NCBI RefSeq assembly: GCF_024700075.1
Contig: NZ_JAJONE010000001.1
Span: 2,074,001-2,138,000 of the forward strand
Length of the DNA stretch: 64,000 nucleotides
From: Hymenobacter sp. J193
GTDB lineage: Bacteria > Bacteroidota > Bacteroidia > Cytophagales > Hymenobacteraceae
Direction: 5' to 3'
In this document: one piece after another, positions 26,563-35,178 of the stretch
How the letters are laid out: the number at the start of each line of letters is the position of its first letter
Numbering within the stretch: the stretch's first letter is position 1
Notes under the pieces: generated by a model
The model's input: only the letters and a program-made list of their open reading frames with translations
The model's database searches: none
Told to the model about the DNA's origin: nothing
Translations under genes and position numbers: made by a program

Positions 26563-27882
26563 ATGGAATCACAAGAGTACCTGCTGGCCGAAGCGCATCG
26601 CTACGGTTACGTTGAAGGCGAGGAAGTGTGGCTGCGTGCCTTCATGCAGCTGCCTGCCCGCCGCGTAGGCCAGGTAAAGGAGTCGGCCGACGCTTCGCTG
26701 GTCTACTTTGCCCAACGCTTTGAACTGTTTCGCGGCAAGGTGGAAGACCTGCTGCGCAAGATTGAGGAAGCCGAAAACAAAGGCTCCTTTCTGATGAAGG
26801 CCCAGCACCTGAAAGATCAGGTAGCCAGCTACGACGCCCTGGGCGACTTCGAAGCCCTGTACCGCCGCCTCACCGAAGCCGAAGAAGCGGTGAAGGTGAC
26901 CGTGAACCGCAACCGGGAGAAAAACCTGGCTACCAAGATCAACCTGATTCAGGAAGCCGGCGAGCTGAAAAACACCGTGGACTGGGCCGGGGCCAGCGAG
27001 AAAGTAAAGGAGCTGCGCCAGGTCTGGATCAAGACCGGGCCGGTGGAAAAGCAGCTGACCGAGGAGCTGGAAACCCGTTTTCAGGCCGCCGTCGACTCAT
27101 TCTTCACGGCCCGCAAGCAGTTCCAGGCCGAGAAGAAGGCCATGGTGAACCGCGTGTACGACAAGTACAAGGAGCTGATTCACAAATCGGAGGCCCTGCA
27201 GAACTCCAACGAGTTCGAGGAAACCACCCGCAAGCTCAAGCAGCTGCAGCAGGAGTGGAAAGACGTGGAGGGCTCCCTGCCCCGCAAACAGGCCAACGAC
27301 CTGTGGACGCGCTTCCGGGCCGCCCACAACCACTTCTTTGAGCGCCTGAAGGTGCACATCAACACCCGCCGCCCTGAGACGGTGAGCGGGGGCGGCGTGA
27401 GCGGCTCGGCCGAGGACAACCTGGCCCGCAAGCGCGCCCTGGTAGCCGAAGCCACGGCTTTGCTCGACCAGCCCATGGGCCAGGCCGTGACGCGAGCCAA
27501 GGAGCTGCAGGCCGCCTGGAAACAAGTGGGTCCGGTACGCGGTGAGGAGTCGGACCGGGTTTGGGAGCAGTTCCTGGCCGCCTGCGACAAGGTGTTTGAG
27601 CTGAGCGCCCTGGAGCACTTTGTGCGCAAGCGCCAGGCCAGCGGCCTCGATGTGAGCACGCCCGAGGAGCAGTACAACGTACGGGCCCAGGCCCTGCGCG
27701 ACTTTATTAAGTCAGATAAGCAGGAGCAGGAAGTGCTGGAGCAAAACCTGGATAAACTCAGCAACGCCCCCGGCAACGACGCCTTCCGCACAATGCTGCA
27801 AGGGAAGATCCGCACGTTTCAGCGGAAAATCCGCACCAAGACCGAGTTAATTGAGCTGTTGCGCCAACGCCTGGTTGCATAG
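26563..27882 (+). CDS. DUF349 domain protein
   Basis: A 439-aa cytoplasmic, almost fully helical protein made of repeated DUF349 units. Typical units are visible: FLMKAQHLKDQVASYDALGDF, LWTRFRAAHNHFFERLKVH, AWKQVGPVRGEESDRVWEQFLAACDKVF and a C-terminal coil QEQEVLEQNLDKLSN. Each repeat holds the family pattern LxxxWKxxGxxxxxxxxxLWxxFxxAxxxFF. No enzymatic motif is present. DUF349 proteins are widespread in Bacteroidota and poorly understood; links to stress or nucleoid functions in other phyla should not be transferred without evidence. It is monocistronic and divergent from ettA. Confidence 0.85.
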   Translation: MESQEYLLAEAHRYGYVEGEEVWLRAFMQLPARRVGQVKESADASLVYFAQRFELFRGKVEDLLRKIEEAENKGSFLMKAQHLKDQVASYDALGDFEALYRRLTEAEEAVKVTVNRNREKNLATKINLIQEAGELKNTVDWAGASEKVKELRQVWIKTGPVEKQLTEELETRFQAAVDSFFTARKQFQAEKKAMVNRVYDKYKELIHKSEALQNSNEFEETTRKLKQLQQEWKDVEGSLPRKQANDLWTRFRAAHNHFFERLKVHINTRRPETVSGGGVSGSAEDNLARKRALVAEATALLDQPMGQAVTRAKELQAAWKQVGPVRGEESDRVWEQFLAACDKVFELSALEHFVRKRQASGLDVSTPEEQYNVRAQALRDFIKSDKQEQEVLEQNLDKLSNAPGNDAFRTMLQGKIRTFQRKIRTKTELIELLRQRLVA

Positions 27883-27964
27883 TCCAACTTTGCACGTTAT
27901 TTTACGTTGTCGTCGTTAAGCTAACGCACCCCTAGCTTCCGTTAGGTATTTGCTTGCGAACTTC

Positions 27965-27972
27965 TACTTTTG
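27965..27972 (+). promoter_or_regulatory. Candidate -7 box for the DUF2795 gene
   Basis: TACTTTTG, a match to TAnnTTTG, lies 30 bp before the ATG at 28002; the upstream TTTG is too close to serve as a standard -33. Confidence 0.4.
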
Positions 27973-28001
27973 CCAACCCTTTTTTTGTAGCACACACGAC
28001 T

Positions 28002-28223
28002 ATGTACTGGACGCTGGAACTGGCTTCATACCTGGAAGATGCACCCTGGCCCGCCACCAAGGACGAATTGATTGACTACTCTATCCGCTCGGGAGCCCCG
28101 ATGGAGGTAGTAGAGAACCTGCAGGCGCTGGAAGACGACGGCCAACCCTACGAGAACATCGAGGAAGTGTGGCCTGACTACCCCACTAAAGAGGACTTCA
28201 TGTTCAACGAAGACGAATACTAG
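28002..28223 (+). CDS. DUF2795 small protein
   Basis: A 73-aa acidic cytoplasmic protein of the DUF2795 family. It begins MYWTLELASYLEDAPWPATKDELIDYSIRSGAP and continues VENLQALEDDGQPYENIEEVWPDYPTKEDFMFNEDEY, which matches family members in length and in the EVVENLxxLEDxGxxYxxIEEIWPDYP pattern. The function is unknown. I chose 28002 rather than 27954 because the family starts with MYWTLELASYL and a promoter-like box falls inside the longer frame. The stop TAG is followed within 6 bp by iterated-word repeat DNA that runs to the start of the next gene. Confidence 0.85.
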   Translation: MYWTLELASYLEDAPWPATKDELIDYSIRSGAPMEVVENLQALEDDGQPYENIEEVWPDYPTKEDFMFNEDEY

Positions 28224-28229
28224 AAATAA

Positions 28230-28327
28230 GAGCTCAGAACTCAGAGTTTAGAACTTAGACCGCTTGATCTGGTCGACGGTGCTTTTATCCACTTCTCGGT
28301 TCTGATGTCTACGCTCTCAGTTCTAAC
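28230..28327. repeat. Iterated-word inverted repeat at DUF2795/ABC ATPase junction
   Basis: Words such as CAGAACTCAG and TTAGAACTTAG (28230-28258) recur as reverse complements (CTCGGTTCTGA, CTCAGTTCTAAC, 28295-28327). The second arm covers the ATG at 28305 and the first codons (MSTLSVL) of the ABC ATPase. Confidence 0.6.
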
Positions 28328-29063
28328 GATTGAAAATCTGGTTGCGGGGTATGAACAGCGTGTTCTGCTCCGCAACCTTTTTGTGTGCGTACCGGAGCCG
28401 GCTTTCGTAGCCATTATCGGGCACAATGGCTGCGGCAAAACCACCTTGTTCCGCGCCCTCACCGGCCAGATACCCTATCAGGGCCGCGTACACGTAGCGG
28501 GCCGCGACCTGCGCACCATCCGGCGCCCGGCCGCAGCAGGGCTGTTGGCGCATTTGCCCCAGCGCAGTGTGGTGAGCTTTCCGATAGAGGTACGGGAGCT
28601 GGTAGTCATGGGCCGCTACTGCCACCACCGCTTCCTGGGCAGCTACACCGCGCAGGATTACGCCCTGGCCGAAGCTTCCCTGGCTCAAGTTGGCGCGGCC
28701 CATCTGCTTCGCCGCGACTTCACGCAGCTTTCGGGGGGCGAGCAGCAGCTGGTGTGGCTGGCCCAGCTGAGCTTGCAGGATGCAGCGCTGTACCTGCTCG
28801 ACGAGCCCACCCAGCAGCTGGACGTGTACTACCGCCGCCGCGTATTCGATTTGCTCCGGGGCTGGGTAGCTGGCCAGCAGAAAACCATCTTTTGCATCAC
28901 CCACGACCTCGACAACCTAGCCACCCAGCCTGGCTACCTACTTAATCTCTCGCGCCCGCAGCCGCAGCTGCAGCCCTTGTCCGCCGCCGCCGTGCAAACC
29001 GAGCGCGCCTTCCTGGAAAGCGAAGCAAGCCTTGCCGCGCACGGTGAGCTGGTGAAATGGTGA
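28305..29063 (+). CDS. Orphan ABC transporter ATP-binding protein (FecE/BtuD type)
   Basis: A 252-aa ABC ATPase of the iron-siderophore/haem/cobalamin importer type. Walker A is GHNGCGKTT, the Q-loop is HLPQRSVVSFP, the signature is LSGGEQQ, Walker B is ALYLLDEPTQQLD, and the switch His is in CITHDLDNL. No permease or binding-protein gene lies nearby, so its partners must be elsewhere. The first codons (MSTLSVL) and the last (VKW, stop) both fall inside iterated-word repeats, so the exact ends of the protein seem shaped by repeat DNA. It is convergent with the lycopene cyclase gene. Confidence 0.8.
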   Translation: MSTLSVLTIENLVAGYEQRVLLRNLFVCVPEPAFVAIIGHNGCGKTTLFRALTGQIPYQGRVHVAGRDLRTIRRPAAAGLLAHLPQRSVVSFPIEVRELVVMGRYCHHRFLGSYTAQDYALAEASLAQVGAAHLLRRDFTQLSGGEQQLVWLAQLSLQDAALYLLDEPTQQLDVYYRRRVFDLLRGWVAGQQKTIFCITHDLDNLATQPGYLLNLSRPQPQLQPLSAAAVQTERAFLESEASLAAHGELVKW

Positions 29064-29119
29064 GTTGGATGTTCTGACCGCACAGATGGCGCAATTAGAA
29101 CATCAACTCACTATTTCAC
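29052..29119. repeat. Inverted repeat overlapping two convergent stop codons
   Basis: Arms 29052-29075 and 29097-29119 pair almost completely (GTGAAATxGTGAGTTG...). The left arm contains the stop of the ABC ATPase (29061-29063), and the right arm contains the stop of the lycopene cyclase frame (29111-29113). A copy of the same element in the other orientation lies at 31632-31726. Confidence 0.85.
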
Positions 29120-30339
29120 CATCTCACTATTTCTCCGCTTTCCCGGCCGGCGGCGTACTACGTGCCAGATGGAGCGCAGGAAGGGCCAGGGCGTCACGGA
29201 GTTCATGATCTGGAAATTCTCCCAGGGCGTTGTGCGCTCGTCGAGGAAGCGGAAGATGCGCTCTACGGGGTTGTGCCGGAATAGCTCGGCGAAGATGGCG
29301 CGGGTGGTTTCGCCTTGGCGCTGCATGATGTCGAGCAGCAGGGAATCGAACAGGGGGAACTGCCACTGGTCGCCGGTAGAGTTCTTAGGTGGGTGGCCGG
29401 TAGAAGCCAGAGCGGCCACCAGACGGGCTGAGTGCGCCTGAATGCGCTGAAAAGCGTAGCCGGTGCTGGGTTTGGCCCGACCAGCCCGCGTACCCAGGTT
29501 GATGATGTGCCTTCCGGCCCGCGCTGGCAGCGGGTGGTCGGTCATCGGAATGGCGCCAGCTTCCTCCGCTTCGATGCGAAAATTCGTAACACCCAGCGTG
29601 TCGTGCAGATAGCGCCGAATGGCTTCTTCGTATTCTTCCTTAGCCAGTGGGGTGGGCGAAAACAGCGTGTACTCAACTAGTGCCCGGCGCGGACTGAACG
29701 GCAGCACGTACATAAAGCGCGCTTCCTGGTGCTGCTCACCCCGGAAATCCATAAACTCCACCGTAGTCGGGTCGAACACGTCGTGCGCGGTTTCGACTTC
29801 CCATCCCACGAAGTGCTGCAGCAGGTAGCGGTGCCGCTGGGGCTGCTTGAGCTTCACCAGATTGGGGGGCGGCTGTCGAAGGCGTACTGAGCGCGAAACT
29901 CGCCCATAGTGGTACGCGCCCGCGCCCTATGAGCAACATTGTCCAGAGTCTTTACCTTCGCTTGCACCCAGGTAAACTGCGGGTTGTCGGCCAGCGCGGC
30001 CCGCACGAACCGGTAGAAATCCAGCCCCCGGATCATCTTGTAGCGGTAGTTCGAAAGCGGGAACACCTGCTCGAACTCCGGGCTGCGGAAGGCCAGCTGC
30101 TGCCATTCGTGGGCTACAATCTCGTCGAAGGGCATGGGCGCATTGGTCCAAAACGACCACGTGCGGTCGTTCTGATCCTTGGCCTCAGGCTCCAGCAGCA
30201 GCACCCGCTTGCCCGCCAGCCGGGGCTCCCGGCTGATATGGTACGCCAGACTCAGGCCTGCCGCCCCGCCACCCACAATGAGGTAGTCATACTCACGGAT
30301 GCCGGAACCACGGATTCTAGCGGATTTATCGGATTGCAC
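29111..30339 (-). pseudogene. crtY: Lycopene cyclase (CrtY type), frameshifted and start disrupted
   Basis: Two adjacent frames together make one lycopene cyclase, the flavoprotein that closes beta-rings on lycopene in carotenoid synthesis. The N-terminal frame has the dinucleotide fold (YDYLIVGGGAAGLSLAYHI) and DRTWSFW. The C-terminal frame has LLQHFVGWEVETAHDVFDPTTVEFMDF, MYVLPFSPRRALVEYT and GTRAGRAKPSTGYAFQRI. They join at a C6 run (plus-strand G6, 29864-29869); one more C turns SRPPIW-stop into SRPPNLVKLKQPQ. No ATG precedes YDYLIVGGG. The expected MREYDY reads IREYDY, and the upstream bases are AATCCGTG repeat; the nearest in-frame start is GTG 30339 inside the repeat. The gene may be dead, or the break may be a sequencing error. 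Confidence 0.8.
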
Positions 30340-30598
30340 GGATTTCGGGGACGGTTCGTGGGACGAAGCTACGTGAGAACAGCGCAGTGACCAATGAGCA
30401 GGCAATTCTACAGCTGAGCTGTAAGCTACAATAAACAAAAAAGCCGCTCCCGATGAAGCGGCTTTTCTACCAGTAATTAGCAATTAGCCTTACGGCTCAG
30501 AACACGTCCACGAAATCCGAGCGAATCCGCTAGAATCCGTGTTTTGTCGCCCACGAAATCCGTGCAATCCGATAAATCCGAGCGAATCCGTGGTTCCG
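30303..30598. repeat. 44-bp inverted AATCCGTG repeat at crtY start / LOG stop
   Basis: Arms 30303-30346 and 30555-30598 are reverse complements at 41 of 44 positions; the differences fall in one CTAG/AGCG block. A third partial copy (30509-30540) contains both variants of that block. The right arm ends 5 bp from the LOG-family stop; the left arm abuts the first recognisable crtY codons. TAATTAGCAATTAG words lie between. Confidence 0.9.
30437..30466 (-). terminator. Terminator of the LOG-family gene
   Basis: AAAAGCCGCT (30439-30448) pairs with AGCGGCTTTT (30457-30466); the minus strand then reads T-rich. It overlaps the false 5' extension of the crtY frame, which argues against a start upstream of it. 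Confidence 0.8.
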
Positions 30599-30603
30599 TC
30601 GTA

Positions 30604-31467
30604 TTAGAAGTTTGGCGAGAGCAGGTAGCGGCTGTAGAATTCGTCGATGATTTTTACGGCCGCCTCGGCGTCGTCCACAATCTGCACCAGCTCCATGTCC
30701 TCAGCCGAGATGTTGTGCTCCTCGTGCAGCATCACTTCCTCAATCCATTTGAACAGGCCATTCCAGTACGCCGAGCCTACCAGCACGATGGGGAAGCGGC
30801 CGATTTTCTTGGTCTGGATGAGCGTGATGGCTTCAAACAGCTCGTCCAGTGTGCCGAAGCCGCCGGGCATGCCCACAAACCCCTGCGCGTACTTGATGAA
30901 CATCACCTTGCGCACGAAGAAGTAGTCGAAGTTGATGATTTTGTCGGGGTCGATGTAGATGTTGTTGAACTGCTCGAACGGCAGCTCAATGTTGAGTCCC
31001 ACCGACTTGCCGCCCTCGGAGTGGGCGCCTTTGTTGCCGGCCTCCATAATGCCGGGGCCGCCGCCCGTGATAACGCCGTAGCCGTGGCGCACCAGCTTGG
31101 CCGCAATTTCCTCAGCCATCTGGTAGTACGGGTTTTCGGGCTTGGTGCGGGCCGAGCCGAAGATGCTCACGCAAGGGCCAATCTTGGTCAGCTTCTCGAA
31201 GCCTTCCACGAACTCGGCCATTACCTTGAAGATCTGCCAGGAGTCGGCAATCTTGATTTCGTTCCAGTCCTTGTCTACGAAAGCCTTGCGGATGCGCTGT
31301 TCGTCATCGACCTGAACGGTACGCTTGCCGTGAGTTTGCTCCCGGATATCACTGATGGTTTTGACTTTGTTGTCGTTGACGTTGGGCTGAACAATCGTCT
31401 GGCCGCTGCCGGCGTTCATCACCTGGTCGGCGACTTTGGTTCTACTGGTTTTTTTGAGCTTCGCCAT
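30604..31467 (-). CDS. LOG-family Rossmann protein (TIGR00730)
   Basis: A 287-aa protein of the LOG family, long mis-called lysine decarboxylase. Characterised members hydrolyse nucleoside 5'-monophosphates, some making cytokinins. The signature GGGPGIMEAGNKGA and the catalytic MPGGFGTLDE are intact, as is VSIFGSARTKP at the fold start. About 85 residues precede the fold (KTSRTKVADQVMNAGSG ... QRIRKAFVDKDWNEIKIADSWQIFKVMAEFVEGF), longer than the short LOG subtype but usual for the larger TIGR00730 group in Bacteroidota. I set the start at 31467 (MAKLKKTSRTK); the longer frame to 31554 lacks support. The stop is followed within 6 bp by AATCCGTG repeat. Confidence 0.85.
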   Translation of the reverse strand: MAKLKKTSRTKVADQVMNAGSGQTIVQPNVNDNKVKTISDIREQTHGKRTVQVDDEQRIRKAFVDKDWNEIKIADSWQIFKVMAEFVEGFEKLTKIGPCVSIFGSARTKPENPYYQMAEEIAAKLVRHGYGVITGGGPGIMEAGNKGAHSEGGKSVGLNIELPFEQFNNIYIDPDKIINFDYFFVRKVMFIKYAQGFVGMPGGFGTLDELFEAITLIQTKKIGRFPIVLVGSAYWNGLFKWIEEVMLHEEHNISAEDMELVQIVDDAEAAVKIIDEFYSRYLLSPNF

Positions 31468-31631
31468 AGGAGCTACAACAGGAAATAGGGCAACGACAGC
31501 CGCCGGCCAGGGGCGCGGAGCGACAGTGGGGAATGGCCGTTGCCAGGTAAACAAAGAAGGAAAAAAGCAAAAAAAAGCCGCCCACGGAAGGAAGGCGACT
31601 CAAAGTAGCGACCCGCAAGATAGATAAAATA

Positions 31632-31726
31632 GTGAAGTTGTGAAATGGTGGAGTTTGATGTTCTTATTGCGCCGCTTGCGCAAACTGCGCGGTCAGAACG
31701 TCAAACTCACCATTTCACAACTTCAC
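31632..31726. repeat. Iterated-word inverted repeat after ABC permease stop
   Basis: Arms 31632-31664 and 31695-31726 pair apart from one inserted base and one mismatch. The loop is GC-rich (GCGCCGCTTGCGC). Arms and loop ends match the element at 29052-29119 in the opposite orientation. The permease stop is at 31733-31735. Confidence 0.85.
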
Positions 31727-31732
31727 GTTTCA

Positions 31733-32995
31733 CTACTTGCTGCGAATGGCAATAACCGGGTCGAGGTTGGCAGCCATTACGGCCGGGATGATACCGGCCA
31801 GCACCCCAATCACAACCGACACGGTAAGGCCCAGCGCTATGTTGCCAGCCGACAGGAAAATGGGCATGGCGTCCTGCGGAATGAGCGTAATAAGGTACAC
31901 CAAGAAGATGCCGGCGCCCCCACCAAGCAGGCACAGGAATACGGCTTCGAACAGAAACTGAAACAGTATGAAGTAATTCTTGGCGCCCAGGGACTTTTGA
32001 ATCCCGATGATATTGGTGCGCTCCTTCACCGACACGAACATGATGTTGGCAATACCGAAACCACCCACCAGAATGGCAAACGAGCCAATAACTGCCCCGG
32101 CAATGCCAATGATTGAAAACAGCTGCGAAATGGCATTGGCCAGCATTTCGGGCCGGTTCAGGGCAAAGCTGTCTTCTTCCCGGGGCTTCAGGCCGCGGAT
32201 GGTGCGCATGGCCCCCTGTACCTCCGACTCCAGGTTGAGCATGCCCGGGTCACTGTCTACTCCCTTTATCCCGATGGTGGCCTGGGCACCGCCCCCGCTG
32301 CCGGTGCTCAGGGCAAACATCTTGGTGAAGGCCGATAGTGGAACCAAGCAGTTGGTGTCGTTGCTGGGCGTATCAAGCAGCTTCTTTCCTTCCTTCTGCA
32401 TCACGCCAATGATGTTGAACTTCTGGCCGTGGGTGCGAAACTCTTGGCCCAGGGCCGAGCCGTTAGGGTACAGGTTATGCGCTATTTCGTAGCCCACAAT
32501 AGCTACGTTGCGGGCCGCGTCCATTTCCTGGGCCGTGAAGTAACGCCCCTCCTGCACCGGCACATCCGAAATCAGGCGGTAGTCGATGGTGACGCCCTGC
32601 ACGGCAATGCTTTCCACGCTGTTGTTGCCGGCTTTGAGGGTATTGCCGCCCCGGGCCGCAAAAACCGCCACGCCCCGGTTGTTTTCCGGGGAAAGCATGC
32701 GCTGCAGCTCCCGGAACTCCTGAATGGACGGATTGGGACGGTTGAAATATTTCCACCACGGATAGTCGCCGCCGAAGGACCAGGGCCATTTCTGCACGTA
32801 AATCACCTTGTCGCCCACAAAGCTCATGCTCTGGCGCACGTTGGCCTCCAGGGAGTCAACCACCGCAAACACGGCAATGATAGCAAAGATGCCTACCGTA
32901 ACGCCCAGCAGGGACAGGACGGTACGCAGCAGATTGGCGCGCAGGGCCTGCCAAGCAAACCGGAAACTTTCGAACGTGAGGCGCAGGGTTTTCAT
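31733..32995 (-). CDS. MacB-type ABC transporter permease
   Basis: A 420-aa permease of the MacB/FtsX-like (type VII ABC) family. The topology is one N-terminal helix (LLRTVLSLLGVTVGIFAIIAVFAVV), a periplasmic MacB-core domain of about 230 residues, and three C-terminal helices (LFSIIGIAGAVIGSFAILVGGFGIANIMFVSV, FEAVFLCLLGGGAGIFLVYLI, GLTVSVVIGVLAGIIPAVMAA). It ends with ANLDPVIAIRSK, close to the family ending. Such permeases use ATP hydrolysis to move substrates from the periplasm outward. No ATPase or membrane-fusion gene is adjacent, so the partners are elsewhere. The queA gene starts divergently 194 bp away. Confidence 0.85.
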   Translation of the reverse strand: MKTLRLTFESFRFAWQALRANLLRTVLSLLGVTVGIFAIIAVFAVVDSLEANVRQSMSFVGDKVIYVQKWPWSFGGDYPWWKYFNRPNPSIQEFRELQRMLSPENNRGVAVFAARGGNTLKAGNNSVESIAVQGVTIDYRLISDVPVQEGRYFTAQEMDAARNVAIVGYEIAHNLYPNGSALGQEFRTHGQKFNIIGVMQKEGKKLLDTPSNDTNCLVPLSAFTKMFALSTGSGGGAQATIGIKGVDSDPGMLNLESEVQGAMRTIRGLKPREEDSFALNRPEMLANAISQLFSIIGIAGAVIGSFAILVGGFGIANIMFVSVKERTNIIGIQKSLGAKNYFILFQFLFEAVFLCLLGGGAGIFLVYLITLIPQDAMPIFLSAGNIALGLTVSVVIGVLAGIIPAVMAANLDPVIAIRSK

Positions 32996-33134
32996 AGCAG
33001 AAGCAGCAGTGCGGGCGTGATGAAACGGGTAAGCAACCGCGGAGGCGCCCGAAAAGTATAATTCTTCCGGGGCGAATCCTGGCCAGTGGCGCCGTATTCG
33101 GGCGGAAAGTAACGATTAATCCAGCCAATTTGTG

Positions 33135-33142
33135 TACTTTCG
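33135..33142 (+). promoter_or_regulatory. Candidate -7 box for queA
   Basis: TACTTTCG, one mismatch from TAnnTTTG, 48 bp before the queA ATG. Confidence 0.4.
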
Positions 33143-33189
33143 CACCCTCAAATTTTCGTTAGGTTCCCCTCCTATTGCCCTTTTGGCCC

Positions 33190-34239
33190 ATGAAACTGTC
33201 CGAGTTCAAGTTTGACCTGCCTGAAGCCCTCGTGGCTCAGCATCCTACCAAAAACCGCGACGAATCGCGCCTCATGGTGCTGCACCGCAGCACGGGCAAA
33301 ATCGAGCATCGGGTCTTCAAAGACATCATTGAGTATTTCGAGGATGGCGACGTGATGGTAGTGAATGACACGAAGGTGTTTCCGGCCCGCCTCTATGGCA
33401 ACAAGGAGAAAACCGGCGCCCAGATTGAAGTATTCCTGCTGCGCGAGTTGAACAAGGAAATTCACCTGTGGGACGTGCTGGTAGACCCGGCCCGCAAAAT
33501 CCGGGTGGGCAACAAACTGTACTTCGGCGAGTCGGACATGGTAGCGGAGGTAATTGACAACACCACTTCGCGCGGCCGCACCATCAAGTTCCTGTTTGAC
33601 GGTTCCGACGAGGAATTCTACAAGGCGCTGCACGACCTGGGCGAAACGCCCATCCCGAAGGAGTTCATTTCCCGCGAAACGGAAGCTGCCGACAAAGAGC
33701 GGTACCAGACCATCTACGCCAAGAACACTGGCGCCGTAGCCGCACCGTCGGCAGGCCTGCACTTCACCCGTGAGGTAATGAAGCGCCTGGAAATCAAAGG
33801 CGTGGACATGACGCCCGTGACGCTGCACGTGGGCCTGGGCACTTTCCGCCCGGTGGACGTGGAAGACCTCACCAAGCACAAGATGGACTCGGAAAACTTT
33901 GTGGTGCCCGCCGCCACGGCCACGATTGTGAACCGGGCGCTGGACAACAAAAAACGCGTGTGCGCCATCGGCACCACATCCATGCGCGCTATGGAATCGT
34001 CGGTATCGGCCAACTCCCGCCTGAAAGCTACCGAAGGCTGGACCGACCGGTTTATCTTCCCTCCGTATGAGTTCAAGATTGCCAACTGCCTGCTTACCAA
34101 CTTCCATACCCCGGAAAGCACGCTCATGATGATGTCGGCGGCCTTCGCGGGTTACGACCTGCTGAGCGAAGCCTACAAGCTGGCCATCAAGGAGAAATAC
34201 CGCTTCTTCAGCTACGGCGACGCTATGCTGATTCTGTAG
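33190..34239 (+). CDS. queA: S-adenosylmethionine:tRNA ribosyltransferase-isomerase QueA
   Basis: A 349-aa QueA, which transfers the ribosyl part of S-adenosylmethionine to 7-aminomethyl-7-deazaguanine in tRNA to make epoxyqueuosine, a late queuosine step at the wobble base of tRNAs for Asp, Asn, His and Tyr. Full-length family signatures are [68 protein letters not shown] and [15 protein letters not shown]. The ATG at 33190 is the family start. The last G of its TAG stop is already the first base of a seven-copy 8-bp tandem repeat. A terminator follows at 34324. Confidence 0.95.
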   Translation: MKLSEFKFDLPEALVAQHPTKNRDESRLMVLHRSTGKIEHRVFKDIIEYFEDGDVMVVNDTKVFPARLYGNKEKTGAQIEVFLLRELNKEIHLWDVLVDPARKIRVGNKLYFGESDMVAEVIDNTTSRGRTIKFLFDGSDEEFYKALHDLGETPIPKEFISRETEAADKERYQTIYAKNTGAVAAPSAGLHFTREVMKRLEIKGVDMTPVTLHVGLGTFRPVDVEDLTKHKMDSENFVVPAATATIVNRALDNKKRVCAIGTTSMRAMESSVSANSRLKATEGWTDRFIFPPYEFKIANCLLTNFHTPESTLMMMSAAFAGYDLLSEAYKLAIKEKYRFFSYGDAMLIL

Positions 34240-34294
34240 GGACTTAGGGACTTAGGGACTTAGGGACTTAGGGACTTAGGGACTTAGGGACTTA
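34239..34294. repeat. Tandem 8-bp repeat GGGACTTA x7 at queA stop
   Basis: Seven perfect copies of GGGACTTA (56 bp) begin on the final base of the queA stop codon. Related words in inverted orientation (AAGTCCCC, AATTCCCAA) lie at 34413-34446 around the first codons of ispD. Confidence 0.95.
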
Positions 34295-34323
34295 GGGTGT
34301 ATGTCTTGCCCGAATTCTGGTTG

Positions 34324-34360
34324 CGCCGGATGCTCTTCATTTGAGCATCCGGCGTTTTTT
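34324..34360 (+). terminator. Terminator after queA
   Basis: A perfect stem CGCCGGATGCTC / GAGCATCCGGCG closes a short loop and is followed by TTTTTT. Confidence 0.9.
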
Positions 34361-34401
34361 ATTGCCTTATTATTACGCGGATTTTTTTCCTTTCCCTTGT
34401 C

Positions 34402-35124
34402 GTGGCCGCTACCCAAGTCCCCAAATTCCCAAATTCCCAAGTCCCCCGATATGCCATCATCGTAGCGGGCGGCAGCGGCACGCGCATGGGCGCCGATCGG
34501 CCCAAGCAGTTTCTGGAACTGCTGGGCGAGCCGGTGCTCCTGCACACCCTGCGGCGCTTTGCCGAGCCTGCGCTGCGCGTGCAGGAGTTGGTGCTGGTGC
34601 TTCCGCCCGACCAGTTCACTACCTGGGAGCAGCTTTGTCGGCAGCACCAAGTGCAGATTCCGCACGCGGTGGTGGCAGGTGGGGCTACGCGCTGGGCCTC
34701 CGTGCGCAACGGGCTGGCGCACCTGTCCGCGCCGTCGGGCGTGGTAGCCGTGCACGACGGGGTTCGGCCGCTCACACCGACCCGCGTGATTGAGGCCACG
34801 TTTGAAGCTGCCTACAACCACGGGGCGGCCGTGGCGGCCGTAGTGCCCAAAGACTCGGTACGGGGCCTCAACCAGCAGGGCTCCTATGCGCTGAACCGCG
34901 CCCGGCTGCGGTTGGTGCAAACGCCGCAGTGCTTCAGCCTGGAGCTGCTGCGGCGCGCCTACCAATTGCCCGAGCTAACCACCTTCACCGACGATGCCAG
35001 CGTGGTGGAAGACCTGCACCCGATTCATCTGGTGGAAGGCGACTACCGCAACCTCAAAATCACGACGCCGGAAGATATGCTGGTAGCCGAGGCCATTCTG
35101 CGTGCCCAGCAACCTACAACGTAG
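34402..35124 (+). CDS. ispD: 2-C-methyl-D-erythritol 4-phosphate cytidylyltransferase
   Basis: A 240-aa IspD, the third step of the MEP isoprenoid pathway (MEP plus CTP gives CDP-ME). It supplies precursors for quinones, carriers and carotenoids. Motifs are IIVAGGSGTRMGADRPKQF (nucleotide loop), VAVHDGVRPL, VPKDSVRG, QTPQCF and FTDDASVVE. The GTG at 34402 is the only in-frame start near the core. The first 16 codons (AATQVPKFPNSQVPR) are translated iterated-word repeat, so the N-terminus is strain-specific repeat rather than family sequence. Most homologues start just before the IIVAGG segment, and the core looks complete. The enoyl-CoA hydratase gene follows after 54 bp. Confidence 0.9.
   Translation: MAATQVPKFPNSQVPRYAIIVAGGSGTRMGADRPKQFLELLGEPVLLHTLRRFAEPALRVQELVLVLPPDQFTTWEQLCRQHQVQIPHAVVAGGATRWASVRNGLAHLSAPSGVVAVHDGVRPLTPTRVIEATFEAAYNHGAAVAAVVPKDSVRGLNQQGSYALNRARLRLVQTPQCFSLELLRRAYQLPELTTFTDDASVVEDLHPIHLVEGDYRNLKITTPEDMLVAEAILRAQQPTT
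34413..34446. repeat. Iterated words inside the 5' end of ispD
   Basis: CCAAGTCCCC AAATTCCC words are repeated across codons 4-15 of ispD, inverse in sense to the GGGACTTA array after queA. Confidence 0.75.
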
Positions 35125-35178
35125 CTTCCTGTCTGAGCTATTCGGCGTATTTTGCCGGGCATAACCACCCTCCTCCTC

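Noticed and set aside
29864..29869. Phase variation of crtY through the poly-C tract
   Set aside because: A run of 6 is short for efficient phase variation; sequencing error or a fixed mutation is more likely. Kept only as a possibility.
30340..30483. N-terminal extension of lycopene cyclase to ATG 30483
   Set aside because: It would translate through a terminator hairpin and repeat DNA and has no family similarity.
34239..34294. CRISPR-like array
   Set aside because: The unit is only 8 bp with no spacers and no cas genes nearby; it is a simple tandem repeat.
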